This document shows positions 16,158-24,098 of a DNA stretch of 64,000 nt, piece by piece (the first letter of the stretch is position 1; each line of letters begins with the position of its first letter). The notes below the pieces were generated by a model. The model did no database searches, had not been told where the DNA came from, and was given only the letters and a program-made list of their open reading frames with translations. The stretch lies in the NCBI GenBank assembly GCA_025362735.1, contig JANYFL010000043.1, forward strand, positions 1 to 64,000. The letters are read 5' to 3'. This DNA comes from Betaproteobacteria bacterium. Its GTDB lineage: Bacteria; Pseudomonadota; Gammaproteobacteria; Burkholderiales; Burkholderiaceae_D. A program made the position numbers and the translations under genes.

Positions 16158-18695
16158 TTACCCGCTTGCTGCAGCGCCCACTTCCTGGATGAGCGTTGCA
16201 TCTTCAGCCAATCGGGTAAATAGCAGTGTCACGCTGGCACCACCCTCAGTCCGATTACGAACTTCAATGCGAGCTTCATGTTCTTCGGCAATTTTTTTTA
16301 CAACTGCCAGACCCAATCCTGTTCCGCGCGACTTGGTCGTGACATAAGGCTCGAATACACGATTAAGAATTTTAGCCGGAAAGCCGCTGCCGTTGTCATT
16401 GACGGTCAAGCGCACCATTGCAACGCGCGGATTGCGTAGTACGTTGCTGTTGATTCGAATGGCGGATCCAACACGCTCCGTCAGGATTTCAATCCGAGGC
16501 TGAGCCTGCTCATGCGTTGCGTCCTGAGCATTCTGCACCAGGTTGTGGATCACCTGCCGCAGTCGTGTCGCATTGCCGACAATCATTGGTAAATCTTCTG
16601 CCAGCTTCAGATCGATGGGCGTATTGGCCGCTTCGGCACCATACAGGGTCATGATTTCAGTGACCAGTGCATTCAGATCAATCGGGGTCAGCGGCGTGGT
16701 CGGCGTTTTTGCGTAGTCGCGGAAATCATCGACCATATGTTTCATCGCATTGACCTGATTGACAATGGTCGTCACGCCGCGTTCAAGCACCTTTGCATCG
16801 CCTTCAGTCAGATGATCTTTCAGTTTCATCTGGAGACGTTCAGCCGAGAGCTGAATCGGCGTCAGCGGATTCTTGATTTCGTGCGCCAGCCGCCGCGCGA
16901 CTTCGCTCCACGCGACCGAGCGCTGAGCCGAAATCACATCGCTCACATCATCAAAGACCACCAAATAACCTTGCTGAACGGGGTCATCTTGTCCTTTACC
17001 AATACCATCGCCACCACCAACGGGGCATCGCGAACCACGCGCAAGCAAGGTGAGTGGCTCGCTGTCTTGTTCTGACAGAGGACTGCTCTCCTGAGATGCG
17101 GTCACATCGCGCGATCCACGTACCAGTTCAATCTGTTTTTGCCAATCCTGATACGCAACTGGATCGGCATCGTTGCCAATTCCAGTCTGCTCCGAGAATG
17201 CGCGCTCGATGGCCTGATCGAGTTCAGACAGGCCCGGAATTTCAGTAAGGCGATGCCCCAGATAATCAGAAAATGAAACTTCGAGGATGCGGCCCGCTGC
17301 TTGATTCGCCGTAATGATATGCAGGGCCTCATCCAGCACCAACACGCCTGCCGACATATTGCTGAGGATGCTTTCAAGATAGGTCTTGGCATTTTCGAGC
17401 TGAATGCGATTGTGCTCGACGGTCTTGCGCGCCTCATCCAGTTGGCGCGTCATGGTGTTGAATGAAAGGGTCAGGGAACCGAGTTCATCTTTTTCATGTG
17501 ATTCCTGCATCGGACGATAGTCGCCGCTGGCCACCGCACGCGTACCCTCTGCAAGTTGCAACAAAGGGGCCGTGAGCCACGTCGCCAGCAGGAATGCCGC
17601 AGCAAGCGCCGCAAATATTGACAGCAACAGAGCCAGGGTCAGCGTCACGGTATAAATTTTTTGCAAACCCGTACGGGACAGCGACAATTCCTGATAATCC
17701 CGCGCGCCGTTCTGCACTTCTTCGGCGTTGTCTGTGAGTGCCTGGGGTACTGGTTGTATCAATTGCAGGTACAGGGCATCGGTATTGAAATCCAGGCTGG
17801 TACGCGGCACTGGCACGACAACACGCAGTTGCAAACTGGAATGGGTTGCTCCTCCACTGCCGGGATTTTGCAAGCTTGACTCAGGCTCCGATCCTTCAAT
17901 CGCTGCGTAGCTGTGTTGCAGCCGGAGCTGTTGCATCACATTCGGCGGCGGTAGATCAGGATGCAAATTGGACAAGCCAAAACTTAAACGTCCCACACCG
18001 GTTGTCGTTCGGTCTGGTGATACCAAATCCACTGCAGAGGCGAGGACTTTGCCACTGCCGTAGAAAAGCAAAGTTTGACGAATACCATTCTGTTCACTGA
18101 GTCTGGATAGCACATTGGCCTGCTGTGTCTCCGGGACATCGGATAACTGATTGGCTAAATTGCGGGCTTTAGTGTTGAGATCGGACAGCATGCCGTCGAG
18201 CGTGGTGCGACCCAAGGCTAGGCCCGCTTCAAGTGCTTTATCGACACGCAAATCAAACCAGGTCTCGATACTGCGCGACAGAAATTGCACTGAGACCAGA
18301 TAAATCAAACCACCTGGAATGACGCCCATGAGTGCAAATGCCAATGCAAACCGAGCCATCAGACGCGTGCCGAATTGGCCCGCGCGATGCCGCTTGACCA
18401 GCCGCCAGATCAGCGTGCTGACCAAGAGCAACATCGCCAACGCGATCAGCCCATTGAGCAGCAACAACGTTGGATAGTAGCGATCCAGAAACGGCGTATT
18501 GCTGCTGGCCGAAGCCAACAGAAACAGCAATACGCTGGCCAGGGCACTGCTGATGATGACGGAATAACGCAGGGTCCGCGTCTGCCAGAAAGGCTTATGG
18601 GTGAGCTTGACTTTGAGCCGCTTGTCCTGCGATGGTGATGGCGTAGGCGCGGGCGTTGAAGGTGGGGCCGGTGGTAACGAGTCAGGGCGTGACAC
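16158..18695 (-). CDS. ntrY: NtrY-like membrane sensor histidine kinase
   Basis: Sensor kinase of about 845 residues from the GTG at 18695, chosen because GGAGG lies 7 nt upstream and the overlap with the preceding gene falls to 14 nt; a start at 18782 would overlap it by 100 nt. After a proline-rich cytoplasmic N-terminus there are three hydrophobic segments, a periplasmic sensor region, a fourth TM and HAMP domain, a PAS domain and a HisKA domain with H-box ARRLAHEIKNPLTPI. A HATPase_c domain with N, G1 (VNDNGSGFP) and G2 (GTGLGLAVV) boxes closes the protein. It is expected to phosphorylate the NtrX-like regulator encoded next. Confidence 0.93.
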   Translation of the reverse strand: MSRPDSLPPAPPSTPAPTPSPSQDKRLKVKLTHKPFWQTRTLRYSVIISSALASVLLFLLASASSNTPFLDRYYPTLLLLNGLIALAMLLLVSTLIWRLVKRHRAGQFGTRLMARFALAFALMGVIPGGLIYLVSVQFLSRSIETWFDLRVDKALEAGLALGRTTLDGMLSDLNTKARNLANQLSDVPETQQANVLSRLSEQNGIRQTLLFYGSGKVLASAVDLVSPDRTTTGVGRLSFGLSNLHPDLPPPNVMQQLRLQHSYAAIEGSEPESSLQNPGSGGATHSSLQLRVVVPVPRTSLDFNTDALYLQLIQPVPQALTDNAEEVQNGARDYQELSLSRTGLQKIYTVTLTLALLLSIFAALAAAFLLATWLTAPLLQLAEGTRAVASGDYRPMQESHEKDELGSLTLSFNTMTRQLDEARKTVEHNRIQLENAKTYLESILSNMSAGVLVLDEALHIITANQAAGRILEVSFSDYLGHRLTEIPGLSELDQAIERAFSEQTGIGNDADPVAYQDWQKQIELVRGSRDVTASQESSPLSEQDSEPLTLLARGSRCPVGGGDGIGKGQDDPVQQGYLVVFDDVSDVISAQRSVAWSEVARRLAHEIKNPLTPIQLSAERLQMKLKDHLTEGDAKVLERGVTTIVNQVNAMKHMVDDFRDYAKTPTTPLTPIDLNALVTEIMTLYGAEAANTPIDLKLAEDLPMIVGNATRLRQVIHNLVQNAQDATHEQAQPRIEILTERVGSAIRINSNVLRNPRVAMVRLTVNDNGSGFPAKILNRVFEPYVTTKSRGTGLGLAVVKKIAEEHEARIEVRNRTEGGASVTLLFTRLAEDATLIQEVGAAASG

Positions 18696-19242
18696 TGAAA
18701 CGCCTCCAGTCCGATTCGAGCGTCCATTCGCGGCTGGTAATGGCGCTGATCTGAAATGGCTTGGGCAACTGACTGGTATCAAACTGCATCCGGATCGCCG
18801 CCTGGTAGGTCTCGCCGGGCTTTAGCGCGCCCTTATCAAGAATGCGCCAGTTGCGCGTGCGCATCATCATGCCCAGTGCTTCGTTCAAACTTGCAAATCC
18901 GAGCTGCAGCGACCCGGTAGAAACCCGGTATTGGCGGGTCAATGCATGGTAGGAAAGCCGCCAGTTGAGTTCGGCTTTGACTGTTTTTTCATCGAGCCAG
19001 TACCACCGTGAACGAGTGAGGTCGAATTCCGCTTTGAAATACAAGGGCAAGCCGTGGCTCAGCGCCTCTTCCAGACGGGGATTCAAGCTGAACTCGAAAT
19101 CCGCATTGACGTACCAGCCATCATCACGGCTTTCAAGAGCAGCTTGCGTGATTTCGATCCGGTCAGACGCGTAAACGGGGCGTATGCCCAGTCCGGCAAT
19201 CATCAGTGCAGCGCACAGCGCCAAAAACAGCCTGCGGCCCAT
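18682..19242 (-). CDS. DUF4390 protein
   Basis: Secreted protein of 186 residues with a clear signal peptide (LFLALCAALMIAGLGIRPVYA). The mature part, DRIEITQAALESRDDGWYVNADFEFSLNPRLEEAL, then KAEFDLTRSRWYWLDEK, is the DUF4390 family typical of betaproteobacteria. It is always close to rsmB and ntrY in this group. The ATG overlaps the rsmB stop codon. Probably periplasmic; it might modulate the sensor kinase encoded next, but that is inference from position. Confidence 0.88.
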   Translation of the reverse strand: MGRRLFLALCAALMIAGLGIRPVYASDRIEITQAALESRDDGWYVNADFEFSLNPRLEEALSHGLPLYFKAEFDLTRSRWYWLDEKTVKAELNWRLSYHALTRQYRVSTGSLQLGFASLNEALGMMMRTRNWRILDKGALKPGETYQAAIRMQFDTSQLPKPFQISAITSREWTLESDWRRFSVTP

Positions 19243-20615
19243 CAGGCTTCTTTCTGAAATAGGGAAAAGAACAAACCGTCATGCTCGAGCGCATGTGAAC
19301 GGGTTGGAAGGAGTTGCCCAGGGGCCGAGGGCATACCGGCGTCGGCATGCCGCGTTGCAAAGGCACGGGCCTGATCGGACGATTCTTCTGGAAATAGGGA
19401 GCAGGTCACGAGCAGCAATTTACCACCCGGTTTCAGCAGCCGCCATAAAGAGTCGAGAATCTGTTGCTGAATCCGCGACAGCGTTGTGATATCCGCCTCA
19501 CGACGCAACCAGCGGATGTCGGGATGACGCCGAACGATGCCGGAAGCGGTGCAGGGGACATCAGCCAGAATCCGGTCATAGGGTTGACCATCCCACCAGT
19601 CGGGACGCTCCCCAGTCCAGCTTGCACTGCCCGCGAGCAGCCTCGCTTTCAAATCAAGACGGTCGAGATTTTCCTGGACGCGCTGTAGACGGCGCGCATC
19701 GACATCAAGCGCAGTCACATCAACATCGGCCAATTCAAGTAAATGGCAAGTCTTGCCGCCGGGTGCGGCGCAGGCATCCAGCACGCGCATGCCGTTTTGA
19801 ATGTCGAGCAGGGCTGCAGCCCGTTGTGCGGCTTCATCTTGAACCGAAACCAGGCCAGCGCCAAAGCCGGGAATGCGCGAAACCGGCACGGCCTTGTCGA
19901 GACGAATCGCCGATGCTCCGATTAGAGTCCCATGCAATCCTGCTTGGGTCAGCAGGTCTTGATAGGCTTCCACCGTCGTTTTACGTTGGTTCACACGCAA
20001 GGTCAGTGGCGGTGGCTCGTCGCCCAGCGTGAGCAGCTCCTGCCAACGATCTGGATAGGCCTGTTGAAGCCGATAGACCCACCAGGTCGGATAGTTCCAG
20101 CGGGCCTCGATTTGGCTCAGCACAGATGGCAACAAGCGCTCCCGGTCACGCATCAGGCTACGCAACACCGCATTCACAAAGCCCTTGGCGTTTTTCAGGT
20201 CAGCATGGGACGCTGCGGCTTCGACGGCTTGATCGACCACGGTAAAAGTTGAGTAAGGTGCCTGTTGATCCGATTCCGTCGATTCCAACGCAATATCCAG
20301 CAAGACCATCGCTACCACGAGCAATTCGCGCAACAAAGGTGAGGACAGTTCGCGCTGCGCCAAAAGGGCGAGCCAGGCATCAGCGCGGCCACGGCCGCGC
20401 ATGGTTCGATAAGCGATATCCTGAACCGCGCCCGACAGGTTCTGCCGTGCATCGGCTTCTGGGGTGTCTTGAGAGTGCCCAGACAAAACGGTCTTAAGCG
20501 CTTCCGGCAAGGCCTGTCCCGTACGCACTCTCATACAAGCTTGCGCAGCAACCAACATGGCAAAACCGAGAGAATCCGGTTTCAGGCGCCCGGACTGCGC
20601 TTTAGGGCGTGTCAT
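19242..20615 (-). CDS. rsmB: 16S rRNA (cytosine-967-C5)-methyltransferase
   Basis: RsmB methylates C967 of 16S rRNA with SAM. 457 residues: an N-terminal NusB-like RNA-binding domain (to about 150), then a Rossmann methyltransferase domain with SAM motif VLDACAAPGGKTCHLLEL and the two family cysteines, the PC pair in ADVPCTASGIVRRHPD and the catalytic cysteine in VTCSLFPEES. It is co-transcribed with DUF4390 and ntrYX. The formyltransferase gene fmt often found before it is absent; instead an accessory module lies 65 nt upstream in the same direction. Confidence 0.95.
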   Translation of the reverse strand: MTRPKAQSGRLKPDSLGFAMLVAAQACMRVRTGQALPEALKTVLSGHSQDTPEADARQNLSGAVQDIAYRTMRGRGRADAWLALLAQRELSSPLLRELLVVAMVLLDIALESTESDQQAPYSTFTVVDQAVEAAASHADLKNAKGFVNAVLRSLMRDRERLLPSVLSQIEARWNYPTWWVYRLQQAYPDRWQELLTLGDEPPPLTLRVNQRKTTVEAYQDLLTQAGLHGTLIGASAIRLDKAVPVSRIPGFGAGLVSVQDEAAQRAAALLDIQNGMRVLDACAAPGGKTCHLLELADVDVTALDVDARRLQRVQENLDRLDLKARLLAGSASWTGERPDWWDGQPYDRILADVPCTASGIVRRHPDIRWLRREADITTLSRIQQQILDSLWRLLKPGGKLLLVTCSLFPEESSDQARAFATRHADAGMPSAPGQLLPTRSHALEHDGLFFSLFQKEA

Positions 20616-20680
20616 CCCGCCATTTTAGCTGCCTGTGTGAGAACGATCACAGAGCGGCCTAAAGTACGTCGGTTTCTATC

Positions 20681-21796
20681 CTAATGCCCTGCCTTGGCTT
20701 TTTCGAGAACAGCTTCAGGCGTATCGACCTTTTCCTTGAAGAAGGCTTTGCGCGTCAAATGCACGACCAGCAAATGAAAAGGCATGCGGATCCAGTGCGA
20801 GCGCACGTAAAGTATTTTCCGGGCAAGGCCGGTCCAGCGATCCGAACAACTTGCATGATCTGGGCGCAGGGCACGCAGATAACAAAAGTCCATGACAGCG
20901 CGCACGGTCGACGACGGCCTGCCAACTTCCGCAGCCGTTATCACCTTATCGGGCACGGGTGTGCCGAGCATGCGCGTGGTATAGCGCAAGGCGTAGTAGA
21001 GCGGCCGAGTCAGCCCCAGTTCAATGGCTCGCGGAACCAGCGTATCCCAAAAACCGGCCTGCTCACCGAAATGCCGCAGCAGACTGTCGAGATCAAACAG
21101 ATCGCGCAGACCATTATGCAGTTCGCCTTCGTGAAACAGGTGCGTCGCGCTGTGCAGCAGCATGTCATTGGGCGCCAGTACGTAGACGCCTTCGGCCACT
21201 GGTACGACAGCCTCCAGCAATTTCGCTGCGTTGGTCTTGATGCGTGCCGTATCCGGCAAAATGGCATGGTGCACGTCAATCACGGTACCGCGCCGCATAT
21301 GCGTCATCGGCGGGATTTCGTGCATCCAGCGACGGTAATAGGTTTGATCGTAATCCGAGTGATGTCCGCTATTCCAGCCACGCAGCATTAAAGCCGCCTC
21401 GGTCTGGCCGATCAGCGGCTTGGCCACAATGATGTCCACATCCGAGAACATCCGGCCTTCAGCCGCAGGCAGTCCGGCTAGCACATAGGCTGCGCCTTTG
21501 AGCAGAACCAGCTTGATTTTGCTTGCTGCCAGGGCTTTGTGGATATCCCTTACTTCTCTCAGCACACTTTCCCGTTGAGCCAGCACGATGACACGTGTTG
21601 CTTCAAAATGATTACGCGGGCCTTCCGGTACTTCGACAAGCAGCCCTTTACTCTCAAGCCGACAAAGCAGACTTGCAAGCAAATTGGCCTGGCGTGCTTG
21701 CCGAATCAACAAATCCCAATCGGATAACGGCCATTGTGGCAGCCGTTCAGGTTGCTGAAGCGCTGTAATCGTCAGATCCATCGGGTTCTGACTCAT
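20681..21796 (-). CDS. nucleotidyltransferase-family protein (PF14907 type)
   Basis: Protein of 371 residues. The motifs LVLLKGAAYVLAG and GRMFSDVDIIV (about 97–125), then GTVIDVHH, match the polymerase-beta-like nucleotidyltransferase core: KG helix, D-x-D metal ligands and a third aspartate. PF14907-type proteins of this size occur in peptide-modification and polysaccharide clusters; their substrates are largely unknown. It overlaps the HPr-kinase-related gene by 4 nt (ATGA). Last member of the module, 65 nt before rsmB. Confidence 0.8.
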   Translation of the reverse strand: MSQNPMDLTITALQQPERLPQWPLSDWDLLIRQARQANLLASLLCRLESKGLLVEVPEGPRNHFEATRVIVLAQRESVLREVRDIHKALAASKIKLVLLKGAAYVLAGLPAAEGRMFSDVDIIVAKPLIGQTEAALMLRGWNSGHHSDYDQTYYRRWMHEIPPMTHMRRGTVIDVHHAILPDTARIKTNAAKLLEAVVPVAEGVYVLAPNDMLLHSATHLFHEGELHNGLRDLFDLDSLLRHFGEQAGFWDTLVPRAIELGLTRPLYYALRYTTRMLGTPVPDKVITAAEVGRPSSTVRAVMDFCYLRALRPDHASCSDRWTGLARKILYVRSHWIRMPFHLLVVHLTRKAFFKEKVDTPEAVLEKAKAGH

Positions 21797-22704
21797 TTTG
21801 TGTTGGCCAATTTTTCAAAAACCTCAACCGCCTCTTCCAGCCGACTGTAGGTAAATTCATAACAACCGCTGGACTCGATTAAATTGGCTAAAGCTTCGAA
21901 ACCACGCTTTCCATGCAAGCTGTAGTTGAAGGCATTCTCGGCGAGTTGCATGAAAGCCTGGCCCTTGGATAAGGGCACAAGACGCGCTGGCGCACCGGCT
22001 TGATAGCGCGGCAAGATCATCCAGCCCGGCTGAGCCGGTTCGAAAGCGCACCGCACACTTTCAGTCGGAGGCTTCATATGAGCCACCGTCCCCTTGACCG
22101 TGTCTTTGACACCAGGACTAAATACGCTATTCGGACTGAAGCGCCGTATCACATCAATCGACGCATTTTTCAGGCTGACGGGACGGACCAAAGGAATGAT
22201 TTGTCCCGTGCGGGGATCGATCAAAGTCAATTCGTCGGACAACAGTCTCCAGCCCCGGCAGATCAAACCTGCGCATAGAGTGCTCTTGCCTGAACCGGGC
22301 GGCGCCGGAAGAATTGCAGCGCGACCGTTTTTTTCGATTACCGCCGCGTGAATGCATAAGTATTGATTGCAATAGCTGGATACACACCAGTTGAGGCCCC
22401 ATTCAAGCATCGGAAAAGCCTGGTCAGCCGGCAAGGGGCTGAAGGGTGTATTGCTGTCGAACTGAAACAAAACCTGGGGTTGAAACCAGCGTCGAATTCC
22501 GACGGGCAATTCAACATGGACATTGAAATCGGCGAAACCATCATCCGGCTCAACCGGGTGCTCGGCATATTGAAGCGCAATGCCATTGGCGACCAAACTC
22601 AGTTTTGAATGAATCCGGCTGACCACCGGCCCGGTTCGCAGACACAAACCTTTATTGGCAAGGCTGTAGGTAAGCTGGGAAATCGACAGATCAGCAACGA
22701 TCAA
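21793..22704 (-). CDS. HprK-related kinase (HprK-rel-A type)
   Basis: Protein of 303 residues related to the kinase domain of HPr kinase/phosphorylase. The P-loop APPGSGKSTLCAGL (about 132–145) is followed by RGWRLLSDELTLID, as in the HprK/PckA fold. There is no normal HprK N-terminal domain and no HPr gene nearby. Families of this kind (HprK-related kinase A) are known to occur beside a PqqD-like protein and a nucleotidyltransferase, the arrangement seen here. The start is a TTG overlapping the preceding stop as TTGA. Substrate unknown; the adjacent small Tat-leader protein is a candidate. Confidence 0.8.
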   Translation of the reverse strand: MIVADLSISQLTYSLANKGLCLRTGPVVSRIHSKLSLVANGIALQYAEHPVEPDDGFADFNVHVELPVGIRRWFQPQVLFQFDSNTPFSPLPADQAFPMLEWGLNWCVSSYCNQYLCIHAAVIEKNGRAAILPAPPGSGKSTLCAGLICRGWRLLSDELTLIDPRTGQIIPLVRPVSLKNASIDVIRRFSPNSVFSPGVKDTVKGTVAHMKPPTESVRCAFEPAQPGWMILPRYQAGAPARLVPLSKGQAFMQLAENAFNYSLHGKRGFEALANLIESSGCYEFTYSRLEEAVEVFEKLANTK

Positions 22705-23012
22705 AGTGCACTTTGCTCCGCGAGCCGCTCCACCAATCCGATACGTTCGAATTCGGCCAGACTGGTTTCGAGTTGGATGGTTAAGTCGTCGGCGCGATTA
22801 TTTTCGTTAGCGCCATCGCTGAAGTATAGCGCCATCTGTTTGATGGTCATCGGCTGACCGGCGTCCCTTAATGCAAACAGGACAGCGGCCCCAGCCTCAC
22901 TCAGAAGATGAGTGGAACCGCTATGAGGGTTGAAAACGACGCAGTCGTCATCCCATTTACGCCAATCAAACTGACTGCCGGACGGGAGACGCCAATATTG
23001 ATCCGGCTCCAC
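22701..23012 (-). CDS. PqqD-family peptide chaperone of the HPr-rel-A system
   Basis: Protein of 103 residues. WDDDCVVFNPHSGSTHLLSEAGAAVLFAL has the PqqD/RRE pattern: a β-hairpin, then a helix after 'HLL'. PqqD-like domains bind leader peptides of ribosomally made precursors and deliver them to modifying enzymes. The start is GTG with a weak Shine-Dalgarno, 27 nt after the preceding gene; its stop overlaps the kinase start. By position it would present the upstream protein to the kinase or nucleotidyltransferase (inference). Confidence 0.78.
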   Translation of the reverse strand: MEPDQYWRLPSGSQFDWRKWDDDCVVFNPHSGSTHLLSEAGAAVLFALRDAGQPMTIKQMALYFSDGANENNRADDLTIQLETSLAEFERIGLVERLAEQSAL

Positions 23013-23039
23013 AAACAGAATAGGCGGCTTGGTTGGCTC

Positions 23040-23660
23040 TTACACCGTCTGGGTCGTTACCAGATAGGCATCAAGTTGGTCAGCAGTCCATAAAACACCA
23101 GGTGAGACTTGATACGATGTGTATAACCCTGGATAGGCAAATTTTGCCCAGATCGCCAACACTTGTGGGACAGTTAACACGGTCGCTATTCCTGTTTTTG
23201 CATTCAGTAGCGCTGCGACGATGTGGCGGCCCACCGCAATATACCCGCCACCGCCTAGATTCAGAACATCCAGCAACGTCGCATTCGGACCAAACGGATT
23301 GCCCGTAAATACGACACCGAATAGGCTGGCCGAAGTTCCCGTTGGAATGTACGGACTCGGCCAAGCGTAGGGGTGATCGTTAGGAAGAATGTGCGTTTTC
23401 CAATAACCAGGAGTGCGCCCGGTACACGTTACGTTCTGAGGATTACGACTATTGAAAGTCGTTGCTGAATAATAACCCGATGGCGTCGCGCAAACCGCGC
23501 CCGTGGCATGAACGGGACGACTCGCCAAAGTCATCAACACGGGCGCTCCGGCAAGACCTCCCTTCAGCAAGCGCCGCCGCGCTTCAGTCGAAACAGATTG
23601 GACATCAGCCTTTATATCGGCCACTGTGCTTGGTTTCATGTTCTCGTCGGTATGGCTCAT
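23040..23660 (-). CDS. Tat-leader TPGYWK protein, candidate substrate of the HPr-rel-A module
   Basis: Protein of 206 residues and first gene of the module. Residues 1–27 are a polar leader. RRRLLKGG (28–35), then LAGAPVLMTLASRPVHA, looks like a Tat-type signal with cleavage near residue 52. The exported part has cysteines 57 and 79, the motif TPGYWKTH (83–90), then a glycine-rich and mostly apolar region. TPGYWK(N/T)H motifs recur in secreted bacterial proteins of unknown role. I do not recognise an enzyme. The long leader before the RR pair is a plausible binding site for the PqqD-like protein encoded 27 nt downstream. Confidence 0.7.
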   Translation of the reverse strand: MSHTDENMKPSTVADIKADVQSVSTEARRRLLKGGLAGAPVLMTLASRPVHATGAVCATPSGYYSATTFNSRNPQNVTCTGRTPGYWKTHILPNDHPYAWPSPYIPTGTSASLFGVVFTGNPFGPNATLLDVLNLGGGGYIAVGRHIVAALLNAKTGIATVLTVPQVLAIWAKFAYPGLYTSYQVSPGVLWTADQLDAYLVTTQTV

Positions 23661-23773
23661 TTGGGCATCCTGGGGTCAGTCTTGGTCGGCAATTGTTCAG
23701 ACACGGCGGTTAGTAACCATCGTGTCATCTTACAATATCGAACCGAATTGGCAGTCGTATCAATCAGTACAAA

Positions 23774-23841
23774 GCAGATTCTGTACCCGCATTGGTCAAC
23801 TTGTATTAACTGATTGTATTGTAAAGATTTTCTTGATTATA
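23774..23841 (-). promoter_or_regulatory. candidate promoters of the HPr-rel-A module
   Basis: Two options are visible on the minus strand upstream of 23660. One is a GG-N10-GC spacing (GG at 23787–23786, GC at 23775–23774), compatible with a weak sigma-54 −24/−12 site. The other is a perfect TATAAT (23836–23841) without a good −35. Either leaves a 5' leader of over 100 nt. Confidence 0.35.
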
Positions 23842-23874
23842 TCCAATCTCCAAAGGTATGGTTCGTAAAATATT

Positions 23875-23941
23875 CCGACACAAATTTGTCGGTGGTTTCA
23901 TAAATGGCTAATTGGACAGGGTTTGTACGACAAATTTTGTC
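23875..23941. promoter_or_regulatory. repeated GACA/TGTC palindromes upstream of the module
   Basis: CCGACA-CAAATT-TGTCGG lies at 23875–23892 and GACAAA-T-TTTGTC at 23929–23941; a further half-site is at about 23953 (TTGCGACAAG). They share the same GACA…TGTC half-sites with AT-rich centres. They sit about 90–155 nt upstream of the possible sigma-54 site, the normal range for an enhancer-binding protein. The remainder of the 438-nt gap between this module and priA holds a palindromic repeat and no gene. Confidence 0.5.
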
Positions 23942-23987
23942 CTGGTTCTTTTGCGACAAGCTTTAGCTATTTGCTGAAGTACTGCTG

Positions 23988-24065
23988 CGTCATTCCCGCG
24001 AAAGTGGGAATCCATGTCGATTTTGAACTGAGAAAAAATGGATTCCCGCTTTCGTGGGAATGACG
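23988..24065. repeat. inverted pair of dRS3-like repeats
   Basis: The arms 23988–24015 and 24038–24065 are 28 nt long and reverse-complementary with two mismatches. Each arm itself contains ATTCCC-N8-GGGAAT, the form of neisserial dRS3-type repeats, which often flank mobile or phage-targeted sequences. The pair sits between priA and the accessory module. Confidence 0.8.
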
Positions 24066-24098
24066 GTCTTGGGATGAGGGCATGTCGTCACTATTTTC

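Noticed and set aside
16158-18782. Upstream ATG of the sensor kinase at 18782
   Set aside because: It would overlap the DUF4390 gene by 100 nt, whereas the GTG at 18695 has a perfect Shine-Dalgarno.
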